From Bordetella parapertussis (GTDB lineage: Bacteria > Pseudomonadota > Gammaproteobacteria > Burkholderiales > SG8-41), in the NCBI GenBank assembly GCA_945861275.1, contig CAMATZ010000001.1:156219-220218 (forward strand): a stretch of DNA of 64,000 bases, in the 5' to 3' direction. The position numbers and the translations under genes are program-made. Shown here piece by piece: positions 51,083 to 59,559 of this stretch. The notes below the pieces were generated by a model. It saw nothing but the letters and a program-made list of their open reading frames with translations. It was not told the DNA's origin and made no database searches. The stretch's first letter is position 1; each line of letters begins with the position of its first letter.

Positions 51083-51133
51083 CACTGTCGTTCCCGCCCT
51101 CGAATGCTTTAGTCGGAGGCGGGAACGACAGTG
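51083..51133. repeat. Hairpin with perfect 16-bp arms, GTCGTTCCCGCC family
   Basis: CACTGTCGTTCCCGCC (51083-51098) pairs with GGCGGGAACGACAGTG (51118-51133). The loop CTCGAATGCTTTAGTCGGA matches the end of the 8051 element. It is just after the binding-protein stop and could act as a stem, but no T-run follows. Confidence 0.85.
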
Positions 51134-51206
51134 AGAAGAGTGTTTTGCTTCCTTGTCCTCTGGTCGCTTTGGTCTACAATTCGCATCCTGTCAAGGAGAT
51201 TGCGCA

Positions 51207-52598
51207 ATGGACCAACCCGAAAACAATCCGCTCGCCGCGGCCAAAACCGAAACGCAAATCCTGTGCGAATTTCTCGCGGCGATACGCTACGAATCGCTGC
51301 CTGAAGCTGTGGTGTCTCGCACTGAAGATTTTTTTCTCGACTGGCTGGGCTCGGGCCTGGCGGGCAAAGGCTCGCGCCCGGTGTTGGCGTTGGAGAAATT
51401 CGCGCAAGCGATGGGGCCCGCAAGCGGGCCTAGCGAAATTCTGACCACGCGCGGGCGCACCTCGCCGTTCTTCGCGGCATTGATCAACGGTGCAGCGTCG
51501 CATGTGGTGGAGCAGGACGACGTGCACAACGGCTCGGTGTATCACCCGGCGACTGTGGTGTTCCCGGCGGTGCTGGCGGCAGCGCAGGCAGTTGGCGCGT
51601 CCGGCAAGGAATTGATTGCTGCGTCCGTTGCGGGCTATGAATGCGGCGTGCGCGTGGGCGAGTTTCTCGGGCGCTCGCATTACAAGGTGTTTCACACCAC
51701 CGGCACCGCCGGCAAACTGGCGGCGGCGGCGGGTGTCGCGCACCTGCTCAAACTCGATGCGCGTGTGACGCAGCATTGCATCGGCTCGGCCGGCACCATG
51801 GCGGCAGGCTTGTGGGAGTTTCTGCGCGATGCCGCGGATTCCAAGCAGTTGCACACCGCCAAAGCCGCGGCGGACGGTTTGCTCGCAGCCTACATCGCGC
51901 GCGACGGCTTCACCGGCGCCTATAAAATTCTTGAAGGCAAACAAGGCATGGCGGCGGGCATGTCGAGTGACGCCGATCCCGCAAAACTGGTTGATGGGCT
52001 CGGCACGCGCTGGGGCCTGAGCGAAACTTCATTCAAGTTTCATGCGTCCTGCCGCCATACGCACCCTGCCGCCGACGCACTGCTGAAGGTGATGCGCGAT
52101 AACCAAGTGCAGGCCGAGGACATCGCCAGCGTCACCACGCACGTGCATCAAAGCGCCATCGATGTGCTGGGTCCGGTGACCGATCCGCAGACCATACATC
52201 AGTCGAAGTTTTCGATGGGCTTCGTGTTGGCACTCGCAGCGCTGCACGGACGCGCGGGTTTGGCTGATTTTACCGAAGCATCATTAAAAGACCCTGCCAC
52301 GCGCGCGTTTCACGACAAGGTGAAAATGGTGCTCGATCCTGTTGTGGACGGCGCGTACCCCAAACGCTGGTTGGGGCATGTCACGGCAATCACCAACGAT
52401 GGCCGCAGGCTTGAAGGCAAAGTGTCGTCACCCAAAGGCGACCCGGACAACACACTCACGCGCCGCGAAATCGAAGACAAAGCCGTGCGTCTGGCGGGCT
52501 ACAGCGGCGGCGCGGGCGAATCCGAGATGGGGCAGGTGATACAGCGGGTGTGGCGATTACGCGATGAGGCGCATGTGCGGGATTTTTTGAATTCCTGA
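51207..52598 (+). CDS. MmgE/PrpD family protein (copy 2)
   Basis: A 463-residue protein of the MmgE/PrpD fold: FFLDWLGSGLAG in helix 1, NGAASHVVEQDDVHN (family HxxxxDD loop), HTTGTAGKLAAAAGVAHLL, KFHASCRHTHPAADAL and KWLGHVTAIT-like tail. The RHTHPAADAL segment differs from the RETADHSMPY of copies 1 and 3, so this belongs to another subgroup. Start 51207 has AAGGAGATTGCGCA upstream; earlier in-frame starts lack this. Co-directional with binding protein 7 and the N-acetyltransferase. Confidence 0.92.
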   Translation: MDQPENNPLAAAKTETQILCEFLAAIRYESLPEAVVSRTEDFFLDWLGSGLAGKGSRPVLALEKFAQAMGPASGPSEILTTRGRTSPFFAALINGAASHVVEQDDVHNGSVYHPATVVFPAVLAAAQAVGASGKELIAASVAGYECGVRVGEFLGRSHYKVFHTTGTAGKLAAAAGVAHLLKLDARVTQHCIGSAGTMAAGLWEFLRDAADSKQLHTAKAAADGLLAAYIARDGFTGAYKILEGKQGMAAGMSSDADPAKLVDGLGTRWGLSETSFKFHASCRHTHPAADALLKVMRDNQVQAEDIASVTTHVHQSAIDVLGPVTDPQTIHQSKFSMGFVLALAALHGRAGLADFTEASLKDPATRAFHDKVKMVLDPVVDGAYPKRWLGHVTAITNDGRRLEGKVSSPKGDPDNTLTRREIEDKAVRLAGYSGGAGESEMGQVIQRVWRLRDEAHVRDFLNS

Positions 52599-52622
52599 AA
52601 CCTGCCGCTGCAGACTCCAGCA

Positions 52623-53450
52623 ATGAGCAATAGCTTCTTAGACCTCTATTTCAAGCGCATCCAGTATTCCCAATCCCCCAGCGTGAATCTGCAAACCTTG
52701 CAGGATTTGCACCTTTTACACTTGCAGCACATTCCCTACGAGAACCTTAGTGTTTTTTGCCACCAGCCCGTCCGTCTCGATCAGCAAACGTTGACTGAAA
52801 AAATGTTATTGCGTCAGCGCGGCGGATATTGCTTTGAGCAAAATGGTTTGTTTTTGATGGTGCTTGCTGAACTGGGTTTCAAGTGCCATCCCAATATGGC
52901 GCGTGTTCACCGCAATCGTCCTGAGCCGGGCGGGCGCACCCATCATGTTAATGTTGTGGAACTTGAAGGGCAAAGCTGGCTTTGTGATGTGGGTTTTGGC
53001 GGCTCTGGTTTCAGGCATCCCTTGAGGCTGCAATGCGACGTCGAAATTGAGCAGTTGGGAGAAATCTATCGCTTGCAAAAGAACGACGTGCATGGCATTT
53101 ATCTACAGAAGAAAATAGAGCAAGCGTGGTATCCGCTTTACACTTTTAAAATTGAACCGGCCATGCCCATAGATATGGAGATGGCCAATTTTTATACCTC
53201 GAATAGTTCGGACTACGTTTTTCGAAAGTCTATTGTTGGCACCAAAATGACATCACGGGGGCGTGTCACACTTCTGGATCATACGTTTAAATATTTTGAT
53301 CTCATTGACGGCAGATTGGAGCAAGAAACCGTCACTGATTTCGCAGCCTACCTTGGAAATTTACAGAAGCATCTTGGTGTGCAGTTAAACGCATCAGAGA
53401 AATCGTTGCTGAAAATTCGTTTTGCAACGCTCAAGCCTCTGGAGGTTTAA
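52623..53450 (+). CDS. nat: Arylamine N-acetyltransferase
   Basis: A 275-residue enzyme of standard NAT length. The cysteine-protease-like triad is intact: C70 in RGGYCFEQN, H107 in RTHHVNVVE and D122 in WLCDVGFGG. It transfers acetyl from acetyl-CoA to arylamines, hydrazines or N-hydroxyarylamines through the Cys. It starts 24 bp after the MmgE/PrpD stop and its codon use is clearly more AT-rich than the flanking genes, suggesting separate acquisition. Confidence 0.93.
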   Translation: MSNSFLDLYFKRIQYSQSPSVNLQTLQDLHLLHLQHIPYENLSVFCHQPVRLDQQTLTEKMLLRQRGGYCFEQNGLFLMVLAELGFKCHPNMARVHRNRPEPGGRTHHVNVVELEGQSWLCDVGFGGSGFRHPLRLQCDVEIEQLGEIYRLQKNDVHGIYLQKKIEQAWYPLYTFKIEPAMPIDMEMANFYTSNSSDYVFRKSIVGTKMTSRGRVTLLDHTFKYFDLIDGRLEQETVTDFAAYLGNLQKHLGVQLNASEKSLLKIRFATLKPLEV

Positions 53451-53457
53451 CGTTTTT

Positions 53458-53495
53458 GTAGGGTGGGCAAAACGCTTTTTGTTTTGCCCACGCGG
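53458..53495. repeat. Hairpin repeat, GTAGGGTGGGCA family
   Basis: GTGGGCAAAA (53463-53472) and TTTTGCCCAC (53482-53491) form a perfect 10-bp stem, starting 8 bp after the N-acetyltransferase stop. It is the same family as the 34546 element arms. It could double as a transcription end signal, but the run of T lies in the loop, not after the stem. Confidence 0.7.
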
Positions 53496-53571
53496 TCGAG
53501 TGTGATCAAAGCGACGCCGCGCGGGCACACGCGCCCACTCTTCTAAGGTTTTTTTTGAAAAGGCAAGTATC

Positions 53572-54936
53572 GTGACCCTGGTAGAACAACTAACCACCTA
53601 CGCCGCCAACCTGCGCTACGCAGATTTGCCGCCGCAAGTCATCAAAACCGCTAAGCGCGTGATCATCGATTCCATCGGCTGTGCGCTCGGTGGTTACGGC
53701 AGTGCGCCTGAAAAAATCGCGCGCGATCTGGCGGATATGACCACCAGCAAGCAGCCCGCGACGGTGATGGTGAGCGGCCTGAAAACCAGTCCTGAACTGG
53801 CGACATTCGCCAACGGCGTGATGATACGGTTTCTCGATTACAACGACGGCTACACCAGCACCGGCGAGTCGGGGCATCCAAGCGACAGCATCGCCGCGGT
53901 GCTCACTGCCGCGGAAATCAACCGGCGTTCCGGCAAGGATGTAATTCTTGCCACCGTGCTGGCGTATGAGATGTTTTGCCGCATCTGCGACGAGGTGGAT
54001 TTAAAACCCCTCGGTTACGACCACGTAACCGTGGGCGGCATGGCGAGCACGGTAGCTGCGGCGTGGTTGTTCGGGTTAAAGGGCAAATCGTTTGAACACT
54101 GCCTGCAACTGGGCATCGCGCCCAACAATGCGCTGTATCAAACCCGCATCGGCAATGTGTCGATGTGGAAGGGCTGCGCCTATGCCAACGCCAGCCGCAA
54201 CGCGGTGTTCGCGGCGATGCTGGCGTCGCGCGGCATGACCGGGCCATCGCCGATATTCGAAGGTGTCGGCGGCTATTTCAAGGCCGTCGCGCGCAAGTCG
54301 TTTACGCTCGATAAACTCGGCGGCAGGGATGGCGCGCCGTTCAAGATCATGGAATGCCTGATCAAACGCTTTCCGCTGGGCCAGTATTCGCAGACGGTGG
54401 TGGAAGCCGCGCTGCAAATGCGTGAAAAAGTGGTATCGCCCGACGACATCGCCGAGATTCAGATCGAAACCGTGACCACGGCAATAGTGCTGATGGCCGA
54501 CACGCCGGAGAAGTGGGAACCGCCCAATCGCGAAACCGCCGATCACAGCATGCCGTATACGGTGGCAGTGGCGCTGATCCACGGCGACGTGCAGGAAGAG
54601 CACTTTGACGACGCGCATGTGTTCAACCCGGCGATCCGTGCGCTCACACGCAAGGTAAAAATCAAGGCCTCTGCCGAAGCCGACAAACATATGCCAGCGG
54701 CGATGCGCTGTTATTTCAAGCTCATCACCCAGTCCGGAGAGGTATTCAGCACGGTGGTCGATCACCATCGCGGGCATTTTAAAAATCCGATGACAGATGC
54801 CGAGATCGAAAAGAAATTTCGCACGCTGGCGCAGAAGGTGCTGCCGGATACACAGATAGACACGATGCTCGCGCGCTTGTGGAAACTCGAAGATATTGCG
54901 GATGCGGGCGAGATACCGCGATTGACTGTGGTGTAG
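53572..54936 (+). CDS. MmgE/PrpD family protein (copy 3)
   Basis: A 454-residue paralogue of copy 1: IIDSIGCALGGYGSAPEKIA, FLDYNDGYTSTGESGHPSD, NVSMWKGCAYANASRNA, RETADHSMPYTVAVAL and the late RGHFKNPMTDAEIEKKF. It shares the WKG and RETADHSMPY signatures with 22264 and probably has the same type of (de)hydratase or isomerase reaction on another acid. The start is GTG 53572 after GAAAAGGCAAGTATC. Its TAG stop lies inside the following repeat; binding protein 8 follows. Confidence 0.92.
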   Translation: MTLVEQLTTYAANLRYADLPPQVIKTAKRVIIDSIGCALGGYGSAPEKIARDLADMTTSKQPATVMVSGLKTSPELATFANGVMIRFLDYNDGYTSTGESGHPSDSIAAVLTAAEINRRSGKDVILATVLAYEMFCRICDEVDLKPLGYDHVTVGGMASTVAAAWLFGLKGKSFEHCLQLGIAPNNALYQTRIGNVSMWKGCAYANASRNAVFAAMLASRGMTGPSPIFEGVGGYFKAVARKSFTLDKLGGRDGAPFKIMECLIKRFPLGQYSQTVVEAALQMREKVVSPDDIAEIQIETVTTAIVLMADTPEKWEPPNRETADHSMPYTVAVALIHGDVQEEHFDDAHVFNPAIRALTRKVKIKASAEADKHMPAAMRCYFKLITQSGEVFSTVVDHHRGHFKNPMTDAEIEKKFRTLAQKVLPDTQIDTMLARLWKLEDIADAGEIPRLTVV

Positions 54937-55028
54937 GGCGCAATGCTCCGCTTCAAGTGTTCCCTTGTCCCATTGCGCCGCATGGTGCGTAAGCGCTACA
55001 CATTCGGCGCAATGGGCTTACGCCCTAC
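54933..55028. repeat. Inverted repeat of the GTAGGGCGCAATG family, including a stop codon
   Basis: GTAGGGCG (54933-54940) pairs with CGCCCTAC (55021-55028), with inner GGCGCAAT / ATTGCGCC-type pieces. The stop codon of MmgE/PrpD copy 3 is part of the left arm. It fills nearly all the space to binding protein 8. Confidence 0.7.
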
Positions 55029-55045
55029 AATTTTCAGGAGCATGT

Positions 55046-56023
55046 ATGAATGTAACTATTTGTTTTAAAACACTATTTTTTATCAGTGCTGTGACTGCTA
55101 TCGCGCCCGCGGTTGCCGCTGATACCGCCTATCCCACACGCCCGATCCGCCTGTTGGTGCCCTTCGCACCCGGCGGCGGCTCAGACACCACCGCGCGCAT
55201 CCTCACGCCCAGGTTGCATGAAGCGATGGGCCAGGCATGGGTGGTCGATAACCGCGGCGGTGCGGGCGGCAATCTCGCGGCAGAGATCGTCGCCAAGGCG
55301 AATCCTGATGGTTACACCGTCTTCCTCGGATTCAATACCGTGCTCACGGTGAATCCCACGCTGTATAAACTGCCGTTCAGCATGGAGAAGGATTTGGCGC
55401 CGGTGACGCTGCTCGCCACCGCGCAATACATCATGGTGCTGCACCAGAGCGTGCCGGCGAACAACCTCAAGGAGTTCATCGCGCTGGCGAAGCAAAAGCC
55501 GGGTGCATACAATTTTTCATCGGGCGGCATGGGCACGCCCTTGCATATGGCGGCGGAATTATTCAGCAAGCGTGCCGGCATCAAGATGGTTCACGTCGCT
55601 TACAAGGGCGGCAGTCCGGCGGCGGCCGCGCTGCTCGGCGGTGAAGTGCAAGTGCTGTTCGGCAGCATTGCCGCGTCGATGCCGCATGTGAAGTCCGGCA
55701 GGCTGAAAGCCTTCGCCACCACCGGCGCGCGCCGTTCCAAAGTCGCGCCGGAATTGCCGACGATGATTGAGCTGGGCTTTCCTGGATTCGATGTGGGTTC
55801 GTGGTATGCGTTTCTGGTTCCCGCGCATACACCGTCCGCGGTGGTGCGCCGGCTGCGCGACGAAGCGATCAAAGTGATTGCAATTCCCGACGTGCAGCAG
55901 GCATTGTCGCGTCAGGGCCTGGAGCCGGAAACCAGCACGCCGCAGGAACTCGCCGCGCGCATCAGGAGCGAAACCGCGACCTGGGCGCAGGTGATTAAAG
56001 AAGCGGGGATCAAGGGGGAGTAG
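55046..56023 (+). CDS. TTT-family (Bug) substrate-binding protein 8
   Basis: A 325-residue exported protein; leader MNVTICFKTLFFISAVTAIA ends at PAVA, then ADTAYPTRPIRLLVPF. Standard loops: PFAPGGGSD, DNRGGAGGN, NPDGYTVF, SSGGMGTPLHM, HVAYKGGSP. Start 55046 has CAGGAGCATGT upstream; the frame is open further upstream only through the repeat. It follows MmgE/PrpD copy 3, with which it probably forms a uptake/processing pair. Confidence 0.92.
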   Translation: MNVTICFKTLFFISAVTAIAPAVAADTAYPTRPIRLLVPFAPGGGSDTTARILTPRLHEAMGQAWVVDNRGGAGGNLAAEIVAKANPDGYTVFLGFNTVLTVNPTLYKLPFSMEKDLAPVTLLATAQYIMVLHQSVPANNLKEFIALAKQKPGAYNFSSGGMGTPLHMAAELFSKRAGIKMVHVAYKGGSPAAAALLGGEVQVLFGSIAASMPHVKSGRLKAFATTGARRSKVAPELPTMIELGFPGFDVGSWYAFLVPAHTPSAVVRRLRDEAIKVIAIPDVQQALSRQGLEPETSTPQELAARIRSETATWAQVIKEAGIKGE

Positions 56024-56091
56024 CGATCGCTACCTGGCGCGCGGCAACGTGTAATAGCAGCGCGCGGACCGCAAGGCGGAGCGGAGCATTA

Positions 56092-56274
56092 ATGTCAGAA
56101 CCTAACCAAGACGCATGTCTCTCCGAGTTCACCAGCGAGTGCCCGAATTGCGGGCGCGACGCCCTCTGGACGGGAGAGGACAAAGTAATGGATGGCGCAC
56201 GGTATTCGCTAATGAAATGCAGCCATTGCTTCAACAGCTTCTGGCTTTGGTGCTCCAGCGTCCGACGTGTTTGA
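56092..56274 (+). CDS. Small zinc-ribbon-like protein
   Basis: A 60-residue protein with two CxxC knuckles: CPNC at about residue 17 and CSHC at about 43, spaced 22 residues, the arrangement of a zinc ribbon. GGAGCATTA precedes the ATG. No family is recognised. It lies between binding protein 8 and a racemase-fold gene. It is short, so the call rests on the cysteine pattern and ribosome site. Confidence 0.45.
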   Translation: MSEPNQDACLSEFTSECPNCGRDALWTGEDKVMDGARYSLMKCSHCFNSFWLWCSSVRRV

Positions 56275-56368
56275 TCCTGCCGAGGGCCAGTAGCAGCCGG
56301 TATCTTCTGCTTGTATTTCGCGATAGCATAAGATGCTCAAATCCAGCGATGGTCGAAAAGGAGAGCGC

Positions 56369-57055
56369 ATGACGGATGCACTGCATGTCGGCCTGATGGT
56401 GCCGATTAACAACACCACCATGGAACGTGAAGTGCTGGCATGGCTGCCCGCCGGTTCAACTTGCGCCACGCAGCGTATTCCGCGCGGTAAAGGGTTGCTG
56501 ACCAGGGAGACTCTGCCCGAATACGTGGCGCAGGCGCTCGCGCTGGCGAAGGCGTTCGACGATCCTGCGGTCGATGTGGTCGCGTACGGCTGCACTGCGG
56601 CAGGATTTATTTCCGGCCCGGCCGGCGACGCGGCGCTGCAAAGCGATCTGGCTGCCATCACCGGGAAAAACGTGGTGACTACTGCGCGTTCAATGGTGCT
56701 GGCACTGCAGGAAATCGGCGCAACAAAAATCGCGCTGGTGACGCCCTATATCGATTCGGTGAACACCCAGTTAAAAGCGTTTCTGGCCGATGGCGGTATC
56801 GAGGTCAAACGTTTCAACAGCTTTTACGCGCAGAACACCGATGAACTCGGGCGCATCGAAGCCCATCAGGTGGCAAAGCTCGCGCGCGAGACCATGCGCG
56901 ACGATTGCGAGGCGATGTTCATCGGCTGCTCACAGTTGCCGACGTTTGAAATTCTCGGCGACCTGCGGCGCGAATTCGGGCGGCCCGCATTTTCATCGAT
57001 ACAGGTCACCGCTGGCCGGGCGCAGCGCGCAGCGCAAGGGCGGGTTGCCGCATGA
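56369..57055 (+). CDS. Asp/Glu racemase-superfamily protein (maleate isomerase/AMDase-like)
   Basis: A 228-residue protein with both catalytic cysteines: C75 in VAYGCTAAGF and C187 in FIGCSQLP. The opening HVGLMVPINNTTMEREV and IALVTPYIDSVN match the maleate isomerase / arylmalonate decarboxylase group. Start 56369 was chosen for AAAGGAGAGCGC just upstream. It is 24 bp before an FAD dehydrogenase and likely co-transcribed, mirroring the isomerase/dehydrogenase neighbourhood at 23735-26295. Substrate probably a substituted malonate or maleate (inference). Confidence 0.85.
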   Translation: MTDALHVGLMVPINNTTMEREVLAWLPAGSTCATQRIPRGKGLLTRETLPEYVAQALALAKAFDDPAVDVVAYGCTAAGFISGPAGDAALQSDLAAITGKNVVTTARSMVLALQEIGATKIALVTPYIDSVNTQLKAFLADGGIEVKRFNSFYAQNTDELGRIEAHQVAKLARETMRDDCEAMFIGCSQLPTFEILGDLRREFGRPAFSSIQVTAGRAQRAAQGRVAA

Positions 57056-57079
57056 GACAGCGAAAAAAACAAATGGAGC

Positions 57080-58522
57080 ATGACTACGCCTGAATTCGAT
57101 TTAATCAGCGTAGGCGGCGGTTACGCCGGACTCGCTGCGGCCAGCCGCGCCGCACAACTCGGTCTTAAAGCCGCTGTGCTGGAACGCGGCAGCGAGGAAC
57201 TCTACGCCTGCAATTCGCGCTACGCCGGCGGTGTGCTGCATGTGTCGTATACGGATCCGAAAAGCCCGCGTGAAGAACTCACGCGCGCGCTCAACGAAAT
57301 CATGGCGGGGCATGCCGACACTGCGCTGGTCGATGCCCTCGCCACCCACGCCGGCCGCGCGGTGGAGTGGCTGCGCAGCGAAGGCGCGAGCTTCGCGCGT
57401 GCCAACACCGCGAGTTGGCGGAACTGGGTGCTTGCGCCACTGCGGCCGCCGGTGACGCAAATGGACTGGCAGGGCTGCGGCTCTGATGTGGCTCTGCGCA
57501 CCCTCGAGAAAAATCTCGCGCAGCGTGGCGGTGTGCTGCACAGGAACACACAAGTTATTGATTTAATAATGGAAAATGGACTGTGTGCCGGCGTGCGCGC
57601 AATCCAGGGTGAGACCCCAATTGAATATCGCGCGCGCGCCGTGGTGCTCGCCGACGGTGGCTTTCAAGCCAACGCCGAGATGGCGGGGCTATACCTTACA
57701 CCCGCGCCGCTAGCGCTGAAGCAACGCAATGCCGGCACTGGCCTTGGTGATGGCATACGCATGGCGCGTGCGGCGGGTGCGGCGATCAGCAAGCTCGATG
57801 CGTTCTATGGGCATGTGCTGTCGCGCGACGCCATGCACAACGACCGCGTGTGGCCTTATCCGCAGCTTGATGAACTGGCGGCGGCGGGTTTGCTGGTTAA
57901 CAAAAGCGGGCAGCGCATCGGCGACGAGGGCATGGGCGGCGTTTATTTGGCGAACATCATTGCGCGTGAGGCTGATCCGCTGGGCGCTTCGGTAATCTTC
58001 GACGATGTCATTTGGCAGGGGCCGGGGCGTGCGGCGGCGATTCCGCCGAATCCGGCGTTGCTAAACGCAGGCGGCACACTCTACAAGGCTGGCAGCATCC
58101 CTGAACTCGCATCGAAACTGGGCATTGATGCGGCTGCGCTTGATGCCACAGTGCGTGACTACAATGCCGCGCTGGCATCCGGCGGATTAAGCAAACTGCA
58201 ACCCACGCGCTCGGCTACGCGCCGCCAGCCGCTGCCGCTGACCACTGCGCCGTTCTATGGCGCGCCAGCGTGTGCCGGGTTGACCTACACCATGGGCGGC
58301 ATCTGTATCAGCGGCAACGCCGAAGCGCTGCGCGCGGATCGCACGCCGATTCCCGGCTTGTACGCCGCAGGCGCTACCACCGGCGGGCTGGAAGGCGGGC
58401 CAGCAGTGGGTTATGCCGGCGGCTTGATGAAGGCATTGACGTTTGGCTTACTGGCGGCGGAGCATGTGGCGGGTGGACGCGATCGCCGATCCCGGCTACC
58501 AAAAAGTACTGGAGCGGCTTGA
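57080..58522 (+). CDS. FAD-dependent dehydrogenase, tricarballylate dehydrogenase-like (TcuA family)
   Basis: A 480-residue flavoprotein: DLISVGGGYAGLAAASRAAQLG, VLERG, NSRYAGGVLHV, NAGTGLGDGIRMARAAG and C-terminal PGLYAAGATTGGLEGG. The closest type is TcuA, which oxidises tricarballylate to cis-aconitate. After the normal ending LLAAEHVAGG the chain runs on as a short Arg/Lys-rich tail (RDRRSRLPKSTGAA) produced by out-of-frame reading of a binding-protein remnant. The native C-terminus may thus be slightly altered by a deletion. A GGAGC site stands before the ATG. Confidence 0.88.
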   Translation: MTTPEFDLISVGGGYAGLAAASRAAQLGLKAAVLERGSEELYACNSRYAGGVLHVSYTDPKSPREELTRALNEIMAGHADTALVDALATHAGRAVEWLRSEGASFARANTASWRNWVLAPLRPPVTQMDWQGCGSDVALRTLEKNLAQRGGVLHRNTQVIDLIMENGLCAGVRAIQGETPIEYRARAVVLADGGFQANAEMAGLYLTPAPLALKQRNAGTGLGDGIRMARAAGAAISKLDAFYGHVLSRDAMHNDRVWPYPQLDELAAAGLLVNKSGQRIGDEGMGGVYLANIIAREADPLGASVIFDDVIWQGPGRAAAIPPNPALLNAGGTLYKAGSIPELASKLGIDAAALDATVRDYNAALASGGLSKLQPTRSATRRQPLPLTTAPFYGAPACAGLTYTMGGICISGNAEALRADRTPIPGLYAAGATTGGLEGGPAVGYAGGLMKALTFGLLAAEHVAGGRDRRSRLPKSTGAA

Positions 58523-58635
58523 TCAGGAGAACTACTGGCTGTCGAGCGAAGACTACGCGCGCCAGGTCGAGATTTGGTATGACGAAGAGAAGGCGAATGT
58601 GGAGCGGGTGGGGTTGTCGCTGAAGCCTTATTGCG
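58470..58635 (+). pseudogene. C-terminal remnant of a TTT-type binding protein
   Basis: In a frame different from the dehydrogenase the DNA reads DPGYQKVLERLDQENYWLSS, then EDYARQVEIWYDEEKANVER and VGLSLK. This looks like the end of a Bug/TTT binding protein (late helix, then xxYxxxxxxxYxxEKxxVERxGL). It is fused to the end of the FAD gene, and no N-terminal part exists. It fits the deletion of a binding-protein gene that once followed the dehydrogenase, as at 46085-48598. Boundaries are approximate. Confidence 0.5.
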
Positions 58636-58644
58636 CCTTACGCG

Positions 58645-58707
58645 AGTGTAGCGTGTGCCGTGCGCACGGCGCCGCCGGTTGATCGCGCGCATGGCGCACG
58701 CTACACT
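58645..58707. repeat. Inverted repeat AGTGTAGCGTG...CACGCTACACT
   Basis: Arms of about 21 bp (58645-58665 and 58687-58707) with a few mismatches. It is located between the binding-protein remnant and the 3' end of vapC, so it may have taken part in the deletion. Confidence 0.65.
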
Positions 58708-58725
58708 TTGCCCGCCTCACGTATG

Positions 58726-59127
58726 CTATACCGTAAGGACTTCAAGTCCGGAAAAGTATTTGCGGTAGAAGCCCCGGTCACGCGTCAGCAACCGGATTGC
58801 CTCATGCAGCGCGTGGGCACCGATCAGAAAATCCGCCAGCACGCGTTCACGCTTGCCGCCCGCCTTGCGGTACGCGGCGTGGGCCAACCCCGCTATATGG
58901 CCATGTTCCGCGGTCAGTGCAGTTACGCGTATACCGCACTGTCCCAACCAACTATCGAGTTGGCGGCGATCGCGCGCATGTGGCGCAAGCTCCGCATAGA
59001 CGACAGGACTGATAATCAGGCTGCCTTGTTGCCAGGCGCGTGCCAACAGGGCCTCTGACGGCGCCGCGTGTTTCGGGTCGTCCGCCAAAACATCCAGCAG
59101 CACGCTGGTGTCCACTGCGGTAATCAT
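58726..59127 (-). CDS. vapC: PIN-domain toxin VapC
   Basis: A 133-residue PIN ribonuclease. The acidic metal-binding residues are visible: Asp in VDTSVLLD near the N-terminus, Glu in YAELAPH, Asp in LADFLIGAHA and Asp in TRDRGFYRKYF. VapC toxins cleave tRNA or rRNA. Its ATG overlaps the stop of the antitoxin gene (ATGA), the usual VapBC layout. It lies next to a decayed metabolic region. Confidence 0.92.
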   Translation of the reverse strand: MITAVDTSVLLDVLADDPKHAAPSEALLARAWQQGSLIISPVVYAELAPHARDRRQLDSWLGQCGIRVTALTAEHGHIAGLAHAAYRKAGGKRERVLADFLIGAHALHEAIRLLTRDRGFYRKYFSGLEVLTV

Positions 59128-59348
59128 CGGCCGCGGATCGATTCGATGTACTGATCGACGCTGATGTTCAGGCGCTTACGCGCCGCGCCGCGCAGCGCAC
59201 GAAACGGATTGGCTGTCGCAGCACCGCGCTTTGTAATACGGATTCCATCGTCGTCGGCGATAAATTCGATCTCGGTATTGTGCTCAAGCCCATAGCGCTT
59301 GCGCAAATCCACCGGAATCGTAACCTGGCCTTTCTCAGTAATTCGCAT
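59124..59348 (-). CDS. vapB: AbrB-type antitoxin VapB
   Basis: A 74-residue protein. The N-terminal SpoVT/AbrB swapped-hairpin domain (ITEKGQVTIPVDLRKRYGL) binds DNA; the C-terminal about 30 residues (NPFRALRGAARKRLNISVDQY) would bind and block VapC. It is immediately upstream of vapC with a 4-bp overlap. The operator is probably the palindrome at 59362-59380. Confidence 0.9.
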   Translation of the reverse strand: MRITEKGQVTIPVDLRKRYGLEHNTEIEFIADDDGIRITKRGAATANPFRALRGAARKRLNISVDQYIESIRGR

Positions 59349-59361
59349 AGTAATACCTGTT

Positions 59362-59380
59362 AAGTAGTAATTTCCTACTT
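59362..59380 (-). promoter_or_regulatory. Operator palindrome of vapBC
   Basis: AAGTAG-TAATTTC-CTACTT, a 6-7-6 inverted repeat 14 bp upstream of the vapB start. It is typical of AbrB-type antitoxin operators. The surrounding DNA is AT-rich. Confidence 0.5.
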
Positions 59381-59559
59381 ATTTTGTTGCACTTTACCCT
59401 TTACGTCAAGTTAGAGCGAGAGGCTTGTCCAGCGAACTCAAATCACGCCTGTTGAAATCTGGCGGGCGCTCTCATGCGGCACCAGGATTGACACCTGTAT
59501 CCATCGGCTTACACTCAACCGCAAGTCACTGAATATTTCGGTGGCAACGCGGAGGATGC

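Noticed and set aside
53458..53495. Rho-independent terminator of the N-acetyltransferase gene
   Set aside because: The stem is good but the T-run is in the loop and a GCGG follows; the sequence is better explained as an interspersed repeat.
58443..58682. Independent 79-residue gene
   Set aside because: The start lies inside the FAD gene without a ribosome site; the coding-like part looks like a binding-protein tail, so it is treated as a remnant.
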